Part shown: piece by piece, positions 28,083 to 36,990 of the stretch | How the letters are laid out: every line of letters begins with the position of its first letter | Position numbering within the stretch: position 1 is the first letter of the stretch | Source of the DNA: Rhodococcoides fascians A44A | GTDB taxonomy: Bacteria > Actinomycetota > Actinomycetes > Mycobacteriales > Mycobacteriaceae | Reading direction: 5' to 3' | NCBI RefSeq assembly: GCF_000760735.1 | Contig: NZ_JMEX01000005.1 | Span: 793,059-857,058 of the forward strand | Length of the DNA: 64,000 nt | Made by a program: the position numbers and the translations under genes | Notes under the pieces: generated by a model | Seen by the model: the letters and a program-made list of their open reading frames with translations, nothing else | Databases searched by the model: none | Told to the model about the DNA's origin: nothing

Positions 28083-29492
28083 CTATGCGCGGTCGACCAG
28101 GGCAACGACGCGTTGCAACTGACGCCCTGCGATCACCTTGCGGGCGGGCAGCGATCCGTACCAGAAGGCGCGGCCTGCGAGGCCGCGAGGAAAGAAGTCG
28201 ATGCGTTGCTCGAGCCGCGTTCCCCCGCCTGCAGACACCACCGAATACTGCATCCACGCGTTCCCGGGCAACGTAGCAGTGGAACGTAGCCTGATGTCAC
28301 CGTCCGAATCACTGCCGTCCGAATCACTGCCGTCCGACGCACCGCCGTCCGACGCACCGCGCTCGATCTGCCAGTTCTCGGCGCTGCCTGCTGCTACGGC
28401 CTTGCCCACACGGCTGCGGATCTCGTCGGCCCCGCTCCCGAGGTAGACGCTGCGCACGTCGGTGAAGACGGTTTCTCCCGCCCAATCGGGGTCGGAAGGA
28501 AGAGGATCCGACGGGGCCGACACGGTCGACGTCCACGTCGACTCCGACTCGCCGTCGTCGATGGTGCGTAGAGCCAGCCGAACCGCATCGCGGTACGGCG
28601 TCAGACCACCCTCCGGTCGTTCGACGACGGCGTCGATATCGGTTTCGTGGGCCACCGCGTCGAACTGCAGTGATTCGATGAGCGGCATCGCCAGTCCCCT
28701 CGGAATCGGGGTCACCAGACCGATCCAATGGCCGGCCAGCCGCGGGGTGAGAACCGGCAGTACCACCATCTGGCGCTTACGGAGCCCTGCAACGTCCGCG
28801 TAGATGTTCATCATCTCGCCGTACTCCATCACGTCCGGGCCGCCGACGTCGTAGGTCCTGCTCTCGGGAAGGTCCGCGTCCGCAGCTCCGAGGAGGTAGT
28901 GCAAGATGTCGCGCACTGCGATCGGCTGAATCTTGTTGTGGACCCAGCGCGGTGTCGTCATGACCGGCAGCCTGTTGGTGAGGTGGCGAATCATCTCGAA
29001 CGACGCCGATCCCGCACCGATGACCACTCCGGCCTGGAGGACGAAGGTCGGCACTTCGGACTCGCACAGAATCGTGCCGACCTCGGCGCGCGATTCCAGG
29101 TGCTCGGAAAGCTCCCCCGACTGGGGGTGCAGCCCGCCGAGATAGACGATCCTCGACACTCCGGCCTCCGCGGCGACCGCAGCGACGTTCTCGGCGCTCT
29201 CACGCTCGGTCTTCTTGAAGTCGCCGCCGCCGGAACCCATCGAGTGCACGAGGTAGTAGACGACATCGACGTCGGCGAACGCCTTCTTCAGCGAATCGCG
29301 GTCACCCAGATCTCCCTGGGCGATCTCGACGTCGTCCGCCCACGGCACTCCCTGGAGCTTGTCGGGGGTGCGGGCCAACACCCGAACCGTGAATCCCGCG
29401 TCCAGAAGTCGCGGAGCGAGCCTGCCGCCGAGGTAACCGGTCGCTCCGGTGACGAGGACACGGCGGGCATCGGGGCTGCTGTTGGCGTTCAT
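28083..29492 (-). CDS. NAD(P)-binding SDR-like protein with C-terminal DUF2867 domain
   Basis: 469 residues. An atypical extended SDR/NmrA-like Rossmann domain at the N-terminus (RRVLVTGATGYLGGRLAPRLL, then ARTPDKL and YYLVHSMGSG) is joined to a C-terminal DUF2867 domain (about residues 310-469, with a LEQRIDFFPRGLAGRAFWY-like end). Between and within lies a Gly-Ala-Ser-Asp repeat encoded by four 15-bp units (28300-28359). Function unknown; such proteins are annotated as nucleoside-diphosphate-sugar epimerase-like. Confidence 0.83.
   Translation of the reverse strand: MNANSSPDARRVLVTGATGYLGGRLAPRLLDAGFTVRVLARTPDKLQGVPWADDVEIAQGDLGDRDSLKKAFADVDVVYYLVHSMGSGGGDFKKTERESAENVAAVAAEAGVSRIVYLGGLHPQSGELSEHLESRAEVGTILCESEVPTFVLQAGVVIGAGSASFEMIRHLTNRLPVMTTPRWVHNKIQPIAVRDILHYLLGAADADLPESRTYDVGGPDVMEYGEMMNIYADVAGLRKRQMVVLPVLTPRLAGHWIGLVTPIPRGLAMPLIESLQFDAVAHETDIDAVVERPEGGLTPYRDAVRLALRTIDDGESESTWTSTVSAPSDPLPSDPDWAGETVFTDVRSVYLGSGADEIRSRVGKAVAAGSAENWQIERGASDGGASDGSDSDGSDSDGDIRLRSTATLPGNAWMQYSVVSAGGGTRLEQRIDFFPRGLAGRAFWYGSLPARKVIAGRQLQRVVALVDRA
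28300..28359. repeat. In-frame 15-bp tandem repeat, four units
   Basis: Two copies of CCGTCCGAATCACTG followed by two of CCGTCCGACGCACCG, all inside the SDR/DUF2867 gene. On the coding strand they give alternating SDSDG and ASDGG-type pentapeptides. Being in frame, copy-number change would alter only linker length. Confidence 0.9.
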
Positions 29493-29557
29493 CGTCTATC
29501 GATACCCCCGCGGGGGTATCTCAACCCGATCTCACCTGGCCCGTCGACGTCGGCCGA

Positions 29558-30421
29558 TCAACCCAGGGCGATCAGACCCACCGCGCCGAGAGCGACGACC
29601 ATCCCAACCTGCTGCAGTCTGCCGACACGCTCGCCGAGCATGACCATCGCCAGGAGCACGGTCGCCGCGGGATACAGCGATGCGATGACACTGACCAAGG
29701 ACAGCAACCCACCCTGGTACGCGTAGAGCAGGGCGGCGTTCGCCACGACGTCGAGAATGCCGACGAACGCAGCGAGCTTCAGCACACTGCCGTGCGGCAG
29801 CGCGAAATGACCGGAGGCGAGCGCAACACACCACACCACCGCCGTCGCCGACGCGCGAGATGCCGCCAGCGGCCACAATCCCGATCCGTCGCCGATCTGA
29901 TGGAGGCAGATGAACGCGAGCGCGAACGTGACACCCGATCCGACGGTCAACCACGCCACCGTCGGGGTGAATTTCATCTCGCGACCACCGGCTACTTCAC
30001 CCGTCGTGTCGTCGGGAGACTCCTTGCTGACGAGGAGAACCGCGATCAACGCCAATGCGATACCCACGAATGCGAGCGCACCCGGACGCTCCCCGATCGC
30101 GAATCCGGCGACGACGGGTATGCCCGCCACCAGCACGGCGGTCAGCGGAGACACGACCGCCATCGGGCCTGACGCGAGCGCGAGGTAGAACCACCAGACG
30201 GCCAGGCCACCTGCCACTCCCGACGCCAAGCCCCACAGAATGGGCACCAAAGAGATCTGGCCCCCGACGAACGGCGCCACGATCAGCACGATCACCAACG
30301 AGAACGGGTAGGAGACGATCACCACTCGCAGGGCCGCCACCCGACGGGACGCCACACCCCCGACGAAATCGCTGACGCCGTATCCCACCGCGGCGACGAG
30401 TGCGAGCAGGATCGCGGTCAG
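29558..30421 (-). CDS. EamA/DMT superfamily transporter
   Basis: 287 residues with ten predicted membrane helices in two EamA halves (for example VWWFYLALASGPMAVVSPL and ASLYPAATVLLAMVMLGERVG at the usual position of the second signature). Homologues begin with a helix like TAILLALVAAVGYGVSD. Here that helix is encoded, but the codon at its start is CTG (30421), with GGTGAGGGG six bases before it; the first GTG (30388) would cut the helix. I chose CTG, less surely. Upstream is a tandem repeat at the smpB stop. Substrate unknown. Confidence 0.78.
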   Translation of the reverse strand: MTAILLALVAAVGYGVSDFVGGVASRRVAALRVVIVSYPFSLVIVLIVAPFVGGQISLVPILWGLASGVAGGLAVWWFYLALASGPMAVVSPLTAVLVAGIPVVAGFAIGERPGALAFVGIALALIAVLLVSKESPDDTTGEVAGGREMKFTPTVAWLTVGSGVTFALAFICLHQIGDGSGLWPLAASRASATAVVWCVALASGHFALPHGSVLKLAAFVGILDVVANAALLYAYQGGLLSLVSVIASLYPAATVLLAMVMLGERVGRLQQVGMVVALGAVGLIALG

Positions 30422-30427
30422 CGCGAA

Positions 30428-30471
30428 CCCCTCACCGCTCGCCCCTCACCGCATACCCCCTCACCGCATAC
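30428..30471. repeat. 14-15-bp tandem repeat at the smpB stop codon
   Basis: Three units sharing CCCCTCACCGC, spaced 14 and 15 bp. On the minus strand each has GCGGTGAGGGG, so the smpB stop codon context is repeated behind the gene and the last unit supplies the likely ribosome-binding site of the EamA gene. Confidence 0.85.
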
Positions 30472-30934
30472 CCTTGATGCGGCGGCCGAGTTCCCTGGTC
30501 ACTTCACGCTCGGCGGTGCGACGGGCCAGGTCCTGGCGCTTGTCGTAGTCCTGCTTACCCTTCGCGAGGGCAAGTTCGACCTTGACCTTGCCGTCGGAAA
30601 AGTACATCGACAACGGTACGAGGGTCAGCGACCCTTCTTTCGTCTTCCCGACGAGTCGCTCGATCTCGCGCTTGTGCAGCAACAGTTTTCGGGTGCGTCT
30701 GGGCGCATGGTTGGTCCAACTCCCCTGCGTGTACTCGGGGATGTGCAGCCCGCGCAACCAGATCTCGCCGTCGTCGACCGTCGCGAACGAGTCCGCAAGC
30801 GACGCTTTGCCTTCACGCAGGCTCTTCACCTCGGTGCCCACGAGCGCGATACCGGCCTCGTAGACGTCGAGAATCGAGTAGTGGTGGCGCGCCTTGCGGT
30901 TCGTCGCAATGGCCTTGCGGCCCTTCTCTTTCAC
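30461..30934 (-). CDS. smpB: SsrA-binding protein SmpB
   Basis: 157 residues. Binds the tRNA-like part of tmRNA and brings it to stalled ribosomes. Clear features: [36 protein letters not shown] and the C-terminal basic helix [20 protein letters not shown], with the ending IKGMR. GTG at 30934 with AAAGGG eight bases upstream is preferred over an upstream TTG. Downstream of ftsX, as in mycobacteria, and about 2.5 kb from ssrA. Confidence 0.96.
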   Translation of the reverse strand: MKEKGRKAIATNRKARHHYSILDVYEAGIALVGTEVKSLREGKASLADSFATVDDGEIWLRGLHIPEYTQGSWTNHAPRRTRKLLLHKREIERLVGKTKEGSLTLVPLSMYFSDGKVKVELALAKGKQDYDKRQDLARRTAEREVTRELGRRIKGMR

Positions 30935-31054
30935 TTCAGGGCCCTTTCTCAAGCGCTGTTCGTCCGTGCGTACGCGCTCTCTGCGCTGTCCGCTCCAGCA
31001 TAGAACCGTGTCGCAAGCACTTTTCTTCCGGATGGACTCGGCCGAATCGGGAAC

Positions 31055-31960
31055 CTACTCGCGGACGTACAACCGCAACGTGATGTACGCGGTGACCGAC
31101 GCCATACCGATGCCGACGAGCGCCAGGAACGGAGAGACGAGCAGAACGTCGCTGTTGGAGATTCGGGCGAGAATGTTGGCGTCGTACACCTCCGACAACA
31201 CGTCGTCGATGAAGAGGTTCTTCGCGGTGAACAGCCCCGCAATCGCGAGCCCGGATCCGATCAGCGCAGCCACCACGGCTTCGAGCAGGAAGGGCAGCTG
31301 GGTGTACCACCTGGTTGCACCGACGAGTCGCATGATTCCCACCTCGGTGCGGCGGGTGAACGCCGCGATCTGAACCATGTTCGCGATCAACAGAACCGCG
31401 GCCACGGCTTGAACGATCGCGATGGCGAATGCTGCGTTGCGTACACCGTTGAGCACACTGAACAGACGCTCGACCAGGTCTCGCTGGTTGAGCACGCTCT
31501 GCACTCCCGGCTGACCGGCGAAGTTGTCGTTGATGACGCCGAAGCGTTCGGGATCACTGAGCTTGACCTTGAAAGAGGCCGGGAAGCTGTCCGGGCTGAC
31601 CAGCTCCGCGAGTTCCGGTTGATCCTTGAACACGCGCTCGGTCGCATCTTTGACTGCGTCGTCGCGGTTGAGGTACTGAACCGACACCACGGACGGTGTC
31701 TGCTCGAGTTCGCTGCGCAACGTGGAGCACGTGGATTCCGCGCAGTCCGGATCGGTCGCCGAGATGTCGTCGGTGAGGAAGATCTGTACTTCGACGCGGT
31801 CCAGGAAGATCTGCTGCGTCTTGCCCGCCATCTGCACCACGAGCAGTCCGCCTCCGAACAGGCCGAGCGAAATGGCCGTCGTCAGAATCATGGCGATGGT
31901 CATGGTGATGTTGCGGCGAAGTCCGGTCAGGACTTCGCTGAAAATGAAACTTGCGCGCAT
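31055..31960 (-). CDS. ftsX: Cell division protein FtsX
   Basis: 301 residues. Membrane half of the FtsEX complex, which switches on peptidoglycan hydrolases (RipC-type in mycobacteria) at the septum. Four membrane segments: one after an N-terminal amphipathic helix (TMTIAMILTTAISLGLFGGG), then a long extracytoplasmic loop with two Cys (DPDCAESTCSTL) that may pair, then three at the C-terminus (AIAIVQAVAAVLLIANMVQI onward). RRTEVGIMRLVGATRW is the FtsX core motif. Confidence 0.95.
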   Translation of the reverse strand: MRASFIFSEVLTGLRRNITMTIAMILTTAISLGLFGGGLLVVQMAGKTQQIFLDRVEVQIFLTDDISATDPDCAESTCSTLRSELEQTPSVVSVQYLNRDDAVKDATERVFKDQPELAELVSPDSFPASFKVKLSDPERFGVINDNFAGQPGVQSVLNQRDLVERLFSVLNGVRNAAFAIAIVQAVAAVLLIANMVQIAAFTRRTEVGIMRLVGATRWYTQLPFLLEAVVAALIGSGLAIAGLFTAKNLFIDDVLSEVYDANILARISNSDVLLVSPFLALVGIGMASVTAYITLRLYVRE

Positions 31961-31984
31961 CGGGGAATCCGGGCCCTTCGGTGG

Positions 31985-32030
31985 TGTCTGCAGTCGTCGA
32001 TGTCTGTAGTCGTCGATGTCTGTAGTCGTG
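31985..32030. repeat. 16-bp tandem repeat between ftsE and ftsX
   Basis: TGTCTGCAGTCGTCGA, TGTCTGTAGTCGTCGA and a partial third unit TGTCTGTAGTCGT fill the gap between ftsE and ftsX. The gap is normally a few bases or an overlap in this operon. Confidence 0.85.
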
Positions 32031-32052
32031 GCGGCAGAAGTGCGGCGGCGTA

Positions 32053-32742
32053 CTACCTACCGACGCCGTAGACCCCTCGGGCCTCGTCACGCACCACTCT
32101 GCCGTTGTCCAGTTCGATGACCCGCCGACGCATCGAGTCGACGATGTGGTTGTCGTGGGTCGCCATCAGCACCGTCGTTCCGGTCCTGTTGATCCGCTCG
32201 AGCAGCATCATGATGTCCTGGCTCGTGTCCGGATCGAGGTTTCCCGTCGGTTCGTCGGCCAGCAGCACCAGTGGGCGGTTCACGAAGGCCCGGGCGATGG
32301 CGACGCGCTGTTGCTCACCACCGGACAGCTCCGTGGGCAGTCGATCCGACTTGCCGCCGAGCCCGACCAGATCCAGGACCTCGGGCACCGTCCGCTTGAT
32401 CATCGATCGCGGCTTGCCGATGACCTCGAGCGCGAAGGCCACGTTCTCCACGACCGTCTTCTGCTGCAACAGACGGAAGTCCTGGAACACGCACCCCATG
32501 CTCTGTCTGAGCTTCGGCACGCGCCGCGAGGACAACCGGTTCACGTGGAAGTCCGCGACGTGGATGTCGCCGGAGGTGGGTGTCTCCTCCTTCAGGAGAA
32601 GGCGCATGAACGTCGACTTCCCGGATCCCGACGGTCCGATGAGAAACACGAAGTCGCCCTTGTCCACCGACACCGTGACGTCGTCCAACGCCGGCCTGGT
32701 GGATGTCTTGTAGGACTTGGAGACATTCGAGGTGCTGATCAC
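32053..32742 (-). CDS. ftsE: Cell division ATP-binding protein FtsE
   Basis: 229 residues. ABC ATPase partner of FtsX. Walker [11 protein letters not shown]-loop VFQDFRLL, signature LSGGEQQR, Walker [10 protein letters not shown] and the H-loop MATHDNH are all intact. GTG start. The 92-bp gap to ftsX holds a tandem repeat. Confidence 0.97.
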   Translation of the reverse strand: MISTSNVSKSYKTSTRPALDDVTVSVDKGDFVFLIGPSGSGKSTFMRLLLKEETPTSGDIHVADFHVNRLSSRRVPKLRQSMGCVFQDFRLLQQKTVVENVAFALEVIGKPRSMIKRTVPEVLDLVGLGGKSDRLPTELSGGEQQRVAIARAFVNRPLVLLADEPTGNLDPDTSQDIMMLLERINRTGTTVLMATHDNHIVDSMRRRVIELDNGRVVRDEARGVYGVGR

Positions 32743-32810
32743 GGGTCGCCAGTGTAGCCCTTACCTACCGGTAACCGACTCGGCTCGACATGTGTGTTGC
32801 CTGAGGAATC

Positions 32811-33284
32811 CTAGGGAGATCCGGTGGCCGTCGGGGCCTGCGGAGCAGGGGGTAGCAGGGACCGCAGTTGCGGCGGCACCGTCAGCCCCGGCAGGTACGT
32901 CGGATCCTGCGTTGCCGACGTACCGGTCTGCCCTGTGGGCGATCCGGGGTCACCTGACACCCCGGGCGCGCCGGACTGCTCGTCGGTGGCGGACGGATCG
33001 ACCGTGGTGGTCGGAGAAGGAGTTGACGTGTACGTCGGCTGGTACGTCTGTTGCGGCGCCTGCGTCGGGTAGCTCCCCGGGTCGACCGCCGTCGGTCCTT
33101 GAACGTCTTCTCGCTGCGCGGTGACGACCTCGTCCACCTGTACGTACAGCAGTCCGGTCAGTACGAAGCAGACACCGAAGAACAGCGTCGACGTCCGCAC
33201 GCCACGAATGCGGTTCGGAATTCTCCAGCTTCTCCAGTTACGCGGCTGCGCGTCGGTGTCCGTGTCCGGTCGAGGTTCGGTCAC
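32811..33284 (-). CDS. Single-pass membrane protein with Pro/Thr-rich extracellular tail
   Basis: 157 residues, not recognised. A basic cytoplasmic N-terminus (PRNWRSWRIPNRIRGVRTS) leads to one transmembrane helix (TLFFGVCFVLTGLLYVQV), then about 100 residues rich in Pro, Thr, Ser, Gln and Gly (for example QTYQPTYTSTPSPTTTVDPS), which looks like a wall-spanning or O-glycosylated stalk. GTGA overlap with mscS, 68 bp before ftsE. Position suggests a link to FtsEX or envelope stress, but this is inference only. Confidence 0.72.
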   Translation of the reverse strand: MTEPRPDTDTDAQPRNWRSWRIPNRIRGVRTSTLFFGVCFVLTGLLYVQVDEVVTAQREDVQGPTAVDPGSYPTQAPQQTYQPTYTSTPSPTTTVDPSATDEQSGAPGVSGDPGSPTGQTGTSATQDPTYLPGLTVPPQLRSLLPPAPQAPTATGSP

Positions 33285-34186
33285 AGCTCCTCCTCGCGAT
33301 CCCGGCGGGCGCCGTCCGGTGCGACTCCTGCGGTCGACACGTCCGGGCTGACGCTGATGCCCTCGGGCTGCAGCGCTGCTGCCACCCGAACACGTAGTTC
33401 CCGGCCGACCTGGAACTGCTTGCCGGGAAGAGTCCGAGCCACGAGCCGCACGTTGACCTGGTCGACCTCGATGGATTCGACCCCCATGACGGTCGGTTCG
33501 TCCAGCAGCAGCGGCCGCAGACGGCGGTCCTCGAATGCCGTGTGTCCCACGCGGCGGAGGATCTCGTTGACCCGGTTCAAGTCCGCGATGGACGGGATCG
33601 GCACGTCCACGACGGCGCGTGCCCAGTCCTTGGAGAGATTGATGGCTTTGACGATCTGGCCGTTGGGGACAGTGATGACTTCCCCGTCGACGCTCCGAAC
33701 GCGGGTGACGCGCAGCGTCACGTCCTCGACGGTGCCTTCCGCGTCCTCTGCCGAGCCGTTGACGGCGATCTGCACGACATCACCGAACCCGTACTGCCGT
33801 TCGGTGATGATGAAGAATCCGGCCAGGATGTCCTGCACGACCCGCTGCGCACCGAAACCCAGTGCCGCACCGATCACCGTCGCGGGAGCGACGAGGCCAC
33901 CGACGCCGAAGCCGAGCCTCCTGAGCACCTCGATGGTCACCAGGATGTAGACGAGAGTGACAGCGACCCAGGTGATCACCTGAGCGAGTGCGTGCCGATG
34001 CTTTGCTGCCTCGGACCGCACCAGGGCATCGCTGTGTTGATAGTTGGAGTCGATGCGTGAGGTGATCCGCGTACCTGTCCACGTGATGAGACGCGCGACC
34101 AGGAGTCCTCCGAGGATGTACAGCACAATTCCGAGGCCGTTGAGTTGGACCTCCGGTGTTACCGAGAACGACAGTGCTGTGTTCAT
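33281..34186 (-). CDS. MscS family mechanosensitive ion channel
   Basis: 301 residues. Opens under membrane tension to release solutes. Three N-terminal helices; the pore-lining TM3 and gate region is VGGLVAPATVIGAALGFGAQRVVQDILAGFF, matching MscS (Gly/Ala-rich helix, then QxxVxDxxAG). The beta domain follows with YGFGDVVQI and VPNGQIVKAINLSKDW. ATG at 34186; the prfB stop is 8 bp upstream. Long C-terminal charged tail ending DGARRDREEEL. Confidence 0.92.
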   Translation of the reverse strand: MNTALSFSVTPEVQLNGLGIVLYILGGLLVARLITWTGTRITSRIDSNYQHSDALVRSEAAKHRHALAQVITWVAVTLVYILVTIEVLRRLGFGVGGLVAPATVIGAALGFGAQRVVQDILAGFFIITERQYGFGDVVQIAVNGSAEDAEGTVEDVTLRVTRVRSVDGEVITVPNGQIVKAINLSKDWARAVVDVPIPSIADLNRVNEILRRVGHTAFEDRRLRPLLLDEPTVMGVESIEVDQVNVRLVARTLPGKQFQVGRELRVRVAAALQPEGISVSPDVSTAGVAPDGARRDREEEL

Positions 34187-34193
34187 CGTGTGT

Positions 34194-35306
34194 CTACTCG
34201 TCCCCCCGCATACGCCATCGAATTCCTGCTTCCAGGAAACCATCGATGTCGCCGTCGAGCACGGTGGAGGGGTTGTTGACCTCGTACTCGGTGCGCAGAT
34301 CCTTGACCATCTGGTACGGATGCAGCACGTAGGAGCGCATCTGGTTACCCCAGGAACTTCCGCCGTCGCCCTTGAGGGCGTCCATCTCGGCGCGCTCTTC
34401 CTTGCGCTTGACCTCGAGCAGCTTGGCCTGGAGGACCCGCATCGCGGACACCTTGTTCTGCAGCTGCGACTTCTCGTTCTGACACGTCACGACGATTCCT
34501 GTGGGAATGTGCGTCAGACGCACGGCCGAGTCCGTGGTGTTGACGGACTGTCCGCCCGGACCGCTGGACCGATAGACGTCGACTCGGATGTCACCCTCGG
34601 GAATCTCGATGTGATCGGTCGTCTCGACGACCGGAAGCACCTCGACCTCGGCGAACGAGGTCTGCCGTCGTCCCTGGTTGTCGAACGGGCTGATCCTCAC
34701 GAGGCGGTGGGTGCCCTGCTCGACCGACAGCGTGCCGTAGGTGTACGGAGCCTTCACCGCGAAGGTAGCGCTCTTGATTCCGGCCTCTTCGGCGTAAGAC
34801 GTGTCGTAGACCTCGACGCCGTAGCCGTGCTTCTCCGCCCAGCGGATGTACATGCGCATGAGCATCTCGGCCCAGTCCGCGGCGTCGATGCCGCCTGCAC
34901 CGGAACGAATGTTGACGAGCGCGTCGCGTTGGTCGTACTCACCGGAGAGAAGCGTGCGCACCTCGGCCGCGGCGATGTCCTCGCGCAGCGATGCCCGCTC
35001 GGCGTCGGCATCGGCCGTCGCCGACGCTGCTGCGTCGCCTTCTTCTCCTTCGGCCAGCTCGTAGAGCACCGGCAGATCGTCGAGGCGCCCCCGCAGTTCC
35101 TCGACGCGGCGGAGTTCGGCCTGCGCGTGCGAGAGCTGACTGGTGACCTGCTGAGCGTGTTCCTGGTCGTTCCACAGGTCCGGCGACGCAGCCTGATGTT
35201 CGAGCTCGTCGATCCGGCGACGTAGTTCCTCGACGTCGAGAACCGACTCGATCGTCGTGAGGGTGATGTCGAGTTCGTTCAGGTCCGCGGAGACGTCAGG
35301 ATGCAC
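34194..35306 (-). CDS. prfB: Peptide chain release factor 2
   Basis: 370 residues. Ends translation at UGA and UAA. The stop-codon-reading tripeptide SPF is in [11 protein letters not shown], and the peptidyl-hydrolysis motif GGQ in [16 protein letters not shown]. The reading frame is uninterrupted, so the programmed +1 frameshift of E. coli prfB is absent, as usual in actinobacteria. First gene of prfB-mscS-(32811)-ftsE-ftsX-smpB. Confidence 0.97.
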   Translation of the reverse strand: MHPDVSADLNELDITLTTIESVLDVEELRRRIDELEHQAASPDLWNDQEHAQQVTSQLSHAQAELRRVEELRGRLDDLPVLYELAEGEEGDAAASATADADAERASLREDIAAAEVRTLLSGEYDQRDALVNIRSGAGGIDAADWAEMLMRMYIRWAEKHGYGVEVYDTSYAEEAGIKSATFAVKAPYTYGTLSVEQGTHRLVRISPFDNQGRRQTSFAEVEVLPVVETTDHIEIPEGDIRVDVYRSSGPGGQSVNTTDSAVRLTHIPTGIVVTCQNEKSQLQNKVSAMRVLQAKLLEVKRKEERAEMDALKGDGGSSWGNQMRSYVLHPYQMVKDLRTEYEVNNPSTVLDGDIDGFLEAGIRWRMRGDE

Positions 35307-35651
35307 GAGATCGAAGTTTACCGGCCGCGGCGCACTCGCCCGACCAACGCTGCCCGACGAGCAGGATTTCTACGGTGCCGACGGGCCCTTCCAAGGGCGT
35401 GAGCAGGCACGGTTGTGGATCGCGAGCCCTGGCCCGAACGTCGATCTCCTGTTAGTTTTCTCGGCATCGACACATACGCATGCGACCATGCCGCGCACCC
35501 CCTGCTGTTGGTTGCGCGCCTCCACGTCGATTTCTGCAGGACCGGCGCCAGTCTCTGTCGCTGACCACGGTTCACCCCGACCGCAGGGGTGCCCACAGTC
35601 GGCGCCATCTGCGCAGCCCCACCCCACGCAGAAACTTCTGGAGGAGAATCG
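35307..35651. other. prfB-canA intergenic region
   Basis: 345 bp. Holds the divergent promoters, the probable cysteine leader peptide (35508-35564), and two small hairpins after it: ACCCC/GGGGT at 35573-35591 and CTGCG/CGCAG at about 35611-35633. The carbonic anhydrase ribosome-binding site (GGAGGAG) follows directly. Confidence 0.6.
35508..35564 (+). CDS. Probable cysteine-responsive leader peptide
   Basis: A frame ending at 35562-35564 encodes LLLVARLHVDFCRTGASLCR. The HVDFCR-x-LCR pattern is that of short actinobacterial leader peptides found ahead of sulfur-assimilation genes, where ribosome stalling at Cys codons controls the downstream gene. The best in-frame start I see is TTG at 35508 (18 residues), with CTG codons just before. 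The ATG at 35480 would be in frame if the C5 tract at 35498-35502 were one base shorter. Downstream is the Rv1284-like carbonic anhydrase, which in mycobacteria sits beside cysDN. Confidence 0.55.
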   Translation: MVARLHVDFCRTGASLCR

Positions 35652-36143
35652 ATGTCGGTCACCGACGAGTACCTGAAGAACAACGAGGCGTACGCGGCAC
35701 AGTTCACCGGACCGCTCCCGCTTCCACCGTCGAAGAACGTTGCGGTGGTGGCATGCATGGACGCGCGTCTCGACGTCTACCGCATTCTCGGATTGAACGA
35801 AGGCGAGGCGCACGTCATCCGCAACGCAGGTGGCGTCGTCACCGACGACGAGATTCGGTCGCTCGCCATCAGTCAGCGTCTGCTCGGGACCAAGGAGATC
35901 ATTCTGATTCACCACACCGACTGCGGAATGCTGACGTTCACCGACGACGAATTCAAGAACGGCATCCAGGACGAGATCGGCATCAAGCCCAACTGGGCGG
36001 CCGAAGCGTTCCCCGACCTCGACGCCGACGTGCGGCAGTCGCTCGCGCGGATCGAGCAGAGCCCGTTCGTGACCAAGCACGACTCGGTGCGCGGATTCGT
36101 CTTCGACGTCGCGACCGGGAAGTTGAACGAAGTCACGGCCTGA
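35652..36143 (+). CDS. canA: Beta-class carbonic anhydrase (Rv1284-like)
   Basis: 163 residues, the short form. Interconverts CO2 and bicarbonate in the cytosol. Zinc ligands: Cys of VVACMDARLD, and His and Cys of LIHHTDCGML; the Asp-Arg dyad is in MDARLD. VIRNAGGVVTDD and FVTKHDSVRGFVFDVATG are typical of Rv1284 orthologues. ATG with TGGAGGAG upstream. A Cys leader peptide precedes it, so expression is likely tied to cysteine supply. Confidence 0.94.
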   Translation: MSVTDEYLKNNEAYAAQFTGPLPLPPSKNVAVVACMDARLDVYRILGLNEGEAHVIRNAGGVVTDDEIRSLAISQRLLGTKEIILIHHTDCGMLTFTDDEFKNGIQDEIGIKPNWAAEAFPDLDADVRQSLARIEQSPFVTKHDSVRGFVFDVATGKLNEVTA

Positions 36144-36153
36144 CGTGCACAGC

Positions 36154-36186
36154 GCCCGGGGTGACGGTGCCACCGACACCCCGGGC
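36154..36186 (+). terminator. Hairpin after canA
   Basis: 10-bp stem GCCCGGGGTG/CACCCCGGGC with a nested CGGTG/CACCG stem. It lies 10 bp past the canA stop and 16 bp before the next start, without a T-tract. Confidence 0.65.
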
Positions 36187-36201
36187 ATTAGTGTTTGACG
36201 C

Positions 36202-36990
36202 GTGACTTTTTCTGCCGCTGACCTGCAGCTCGCACTGTCCATCGCCGACCGGGCCGACGCCATCACGCGGGATCGTTTTCTCGCTCTCGACCTGGTGGTC
36301 GACGACAAACCCGACCTCAGCCCGGTCAGCGACGCCGACCTCGCCGTCGAGAACAAGGTGAGGTCCATCCTCCAGGACGAGCGGCCGGACGATTCCGTCC
36401 TGGGCGAAGAGTTCGGTGGCGACGCTGTCTTCGACGGGCGGCAATGGGTCGTCGACCCGATCGACGGAACCAAGAATTTCGTGCGAGGTGTGCCGATCTG
36501 GGCCACGCTCGTCGCGTTGCTCGAAGACGGCATTCCGGTGGTGGGCGTGATCAGTGCTCCGTTGCTGAACCGGCGCTGGTGGGCGTCCAAGGACGGGGGC
36601 GCGTGGACGTCCTACGACGGCGGCGAACCTCGTTCCATCACAGTATCGTCGGTTCGCGAACTGAGCTCTGCCAGTTTGAGTTTCGCGAGCCTGTCCGGCT
36701 GGCAGGAGCGTGGGCTGCGGGATCGATTCGTCGACCTGACGGACGAGGTGTGGCGGGTTCGCGGGTACGGCGACTTCTTCTCCTACTGCCTCCTCGCCGA
36801 GGGCACCCTCGACATCGCGACCGAACCCGAGGTGTCGCTGTGGGACCTGGCACCCCTGGACATCCTGGTTCGGGAAGCAGGTGGGCGCTTCTCCTCACTC
36901 GATGGCGCCGCAGGCCCGCACGGCGGAAGCGCAGTGGCCACCAACGCCCTTCTGCACGACGAGGTTCTGACGCGGCTCCGCCGCACGTGA
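36202..36990 (+). CDS. hisN: Inositol monophosphatase-family histidinol-phosphatase
   Basis: 262 residues. Mg-dependent phosphatase. Metal-binding motifs are complete: GEEFGG (Glu), [10 protein letters not shown] (Asp-Pro-Ile-Asp-Gly-Thr), and [15 protein letters not shown] near the C-terminus. The [16 protein letters not shown] segment is typical. The actinobacterial HisN clade (Rv3137-like) dephosphorylates histidinol phosphate in histidine synthesis; the position near the fadE pair agrees with Rv3137-Rv3140. GTG start. Confidence 0.88.
   Translation: MTFSAADLQLALSIADRADAITRDRFLALDLVVDDKPDLSPVSDADLAVENKVRSILQDERPDDSVLGEEFGGDAVFDGRQWVVDPIDGTKNFVRGVPIWATLVALLEDGIPVVGVISAPLLNRRWWASKDGGAWTSYDGGEPRSITVSSVRELSSASLSFASLSGWQERGLRDRFVDLTDEVWRVRGYGDFFSYCLLAEGTLDIATEPEVSLWDLAPLDILVREAGGRFSSLDGAAGPHGGSAVATNALLHDEVLTRLRRT

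Noticed and set aside
34194-35306. Programmed frameshift in prfB
   Set aside because: The frame is continuous from start to stop, and no in-frame UGA or CTTTGA-type slip site interrupts the N-terminal part.
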